This document shows, piece by piece, positions 40,240-40,766 of a stretch of 40,766 bases of DNA; position 1 is the first letter of the stretch; every line of letters starts with the position of its first letter. The translations under genes and the position numbers were made by a program. This stretch comes from Alphaproteobacteria bacterium (lineage in GTDB: Bacteria > Pseudomonadota > Alphaproteobacteria > UBA9219), in assembly GCA_031291435.1 (NCBI GenBank), contig JARLJC010000284.1:1-40766 (forward strand), given 5' to 3'. The notes under the pieces were generated by a model, which did not search any database, had not been told where the DNA came from, and saw only the letters and a list, made by a program, of their open reading frames with translations.

Positions 40240-40766
40240 TTACGCCGCCTTGGCCTTCTTGGCCGACAGAACGAGGCCATCGCGACCCGCGCTGACCACC
40301 ACATGCTGGCCGTCGAGGATTTTGCCCGCGAGGATATCCTGCGCCAGCGGGTTTTGAAGATTGCGCTGGATCACCCGTTTCAAAGGCCGCGCGCCGTAAA
40401 CCGGGTCATAGCCAGCCTCGGCCAGCCATTCGAGCCCGCTTTTATCGACATCGAGCGTGATTTTGCGGTCATCGAGCAGCTTGCGCAGACGCTGCAACTG
40501 CGACGCTACAATCGCCGTCATATTCTCGCGCGATAAACGGCGGAACAACAAAATCTCATCGAGCCGGTTGAGGAATTCGGGGCGGAAATGACCGCGCACG
40601 ACATCCATTACTTTGTCTTTCGTCAAAGGCGACAATTCCGCGCCGTCATCCAAAGCGATTAAATCCGCACCGAGATTGGAGGTCAGGATGATAAGCGTAT
40701 GGCGGAAATCGACCGTGCGACCCTGCCCGTCGGTGAGGCGGCCTTCATCGAGCACCTGCAACAGGA
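40240..40766 (-). CDS. clpB: ClpB disaggregase, C-terminal part
   Basis: The frame is open to the right edge, so only about the last 175 residues are present. They cover the end of the second AAA+ domain of ClpB, the Hsp100 protein that pulls apart aggregates together with DnaK: 'LQVLDEGRLTDGQGRTVDF', 'ILTSNLGADLI' (sensor 1), 'FRPEFLNRLDEILLF' with the arginine-finger region, and sensor 2 'DPVYGARPLKRVIQRN'. It ends in a Lys/Ala-rich tail (SAKKAKAA). The gene starts outside the window. Confidence 0.97.
   Translation of the reverse strand, partial: LLQVLDEGRLTDGQGRTVDFRHTLIILTSNLGADLIALDDGAELSPLTKDKVMDVVRGHFRPEFLNRLDEILLFRRLSRENMTAIVASQLQRLRKLLDDRKITLDVDKSGLEWLAEAGYDPVYGARPLKRVIQRNLQNPLAQDILAGKILDGQHVVVSAGRDGLVLSAKKAKAA

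Overview
This window reads as chromosome from an alphaproteobacterium, G+C-rich and gene-dense. The gene families (NodT-type efflux channel, TadE/TadG genes, alphaproteobacterial SH3-NlpC/P60 protein), the dense GANTC (CcrM-type) sites in two intergenic regions and a Rhizobiales-like AGAGCATGAT palindrome support this. Genus cannot be assigned from the sequence. No rRNA, tRNA, CRISPR array or insertion sequence was seen.

Layout. Positions 1-2955 are housekeeping: the end of an outer-membrane efflux channel, a small unknown gene, accA, a single-domain response regulator and rdgB. Positions 2960-24654 form an exosortase/PEP-CTERM exopolysaccharide locus. It holds a TIGR03015-type ATPase coupled to a Cys-rich exported protein, a Wza-like lipoprotein, an outer-membrane barrel, a Wzz-like co-polymerase, a CpsD-like kinase, an exosortase fused to EpsI, a Wzx flippase, five glycosyltransferases plus a WecG/TagA-type transferase, a Wzy/ligase-like protein, a GH5 glucanase, the TPR lipoprotein PrsT and a PAP2 phosphatase. 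Two paralogous secreted proteins with an IPLP-type sorting tail lie near its two ends and are the obvious exosortase substrates. The initiating sugar-phosphate transferase and the PrsK/PrsR regulators are not in the window.

Positions 24708-26194 hold a degenerate AAA+ protein and a glycine-zipper protein. They are followed by an AT-rich Fic gene (26391-27602), which looks horizontally acquired. Positions 27652-32218 are a minus-strand run of TadG/TadE-type pilus-associated genes and two unknown proteins, one HEPN-like. Positions 32552-40766 contain a duplicated ThyX-like protein, a small exported protein, an M17 aminopeptidase, a GT32 transferase, a MarR-like regulator set among long palindromes and a GANTC cluster, an NlpC/P60 peptidase, a class A-type acid phosphatase, a CPA1 antiporter and the 3' end of clpB.

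How the locus may work (inference). Lipid-linked repeat units are built by the glycosyltransferases and flipped by Wzx. They are polymerised by the Wzy-like protein under Wzz/CpsD control and exported through the Wza-like lipoprotein and the barrel. GH5 trims or clears periplasmic polymer. The exosortase processes the two tail-bearing proteins so that they end up at the surface or attached to the polymer. The strongest unexplained signals are the paralogous substrate pair, the tandem twin-CX3C protein, the GANTC-containing -35 boxes facing each other between wecG and prsT, the 10-site GANTC cluster upstream of the MarR-like gene, and the ThyX-like protein whose signature is split between two repeats.
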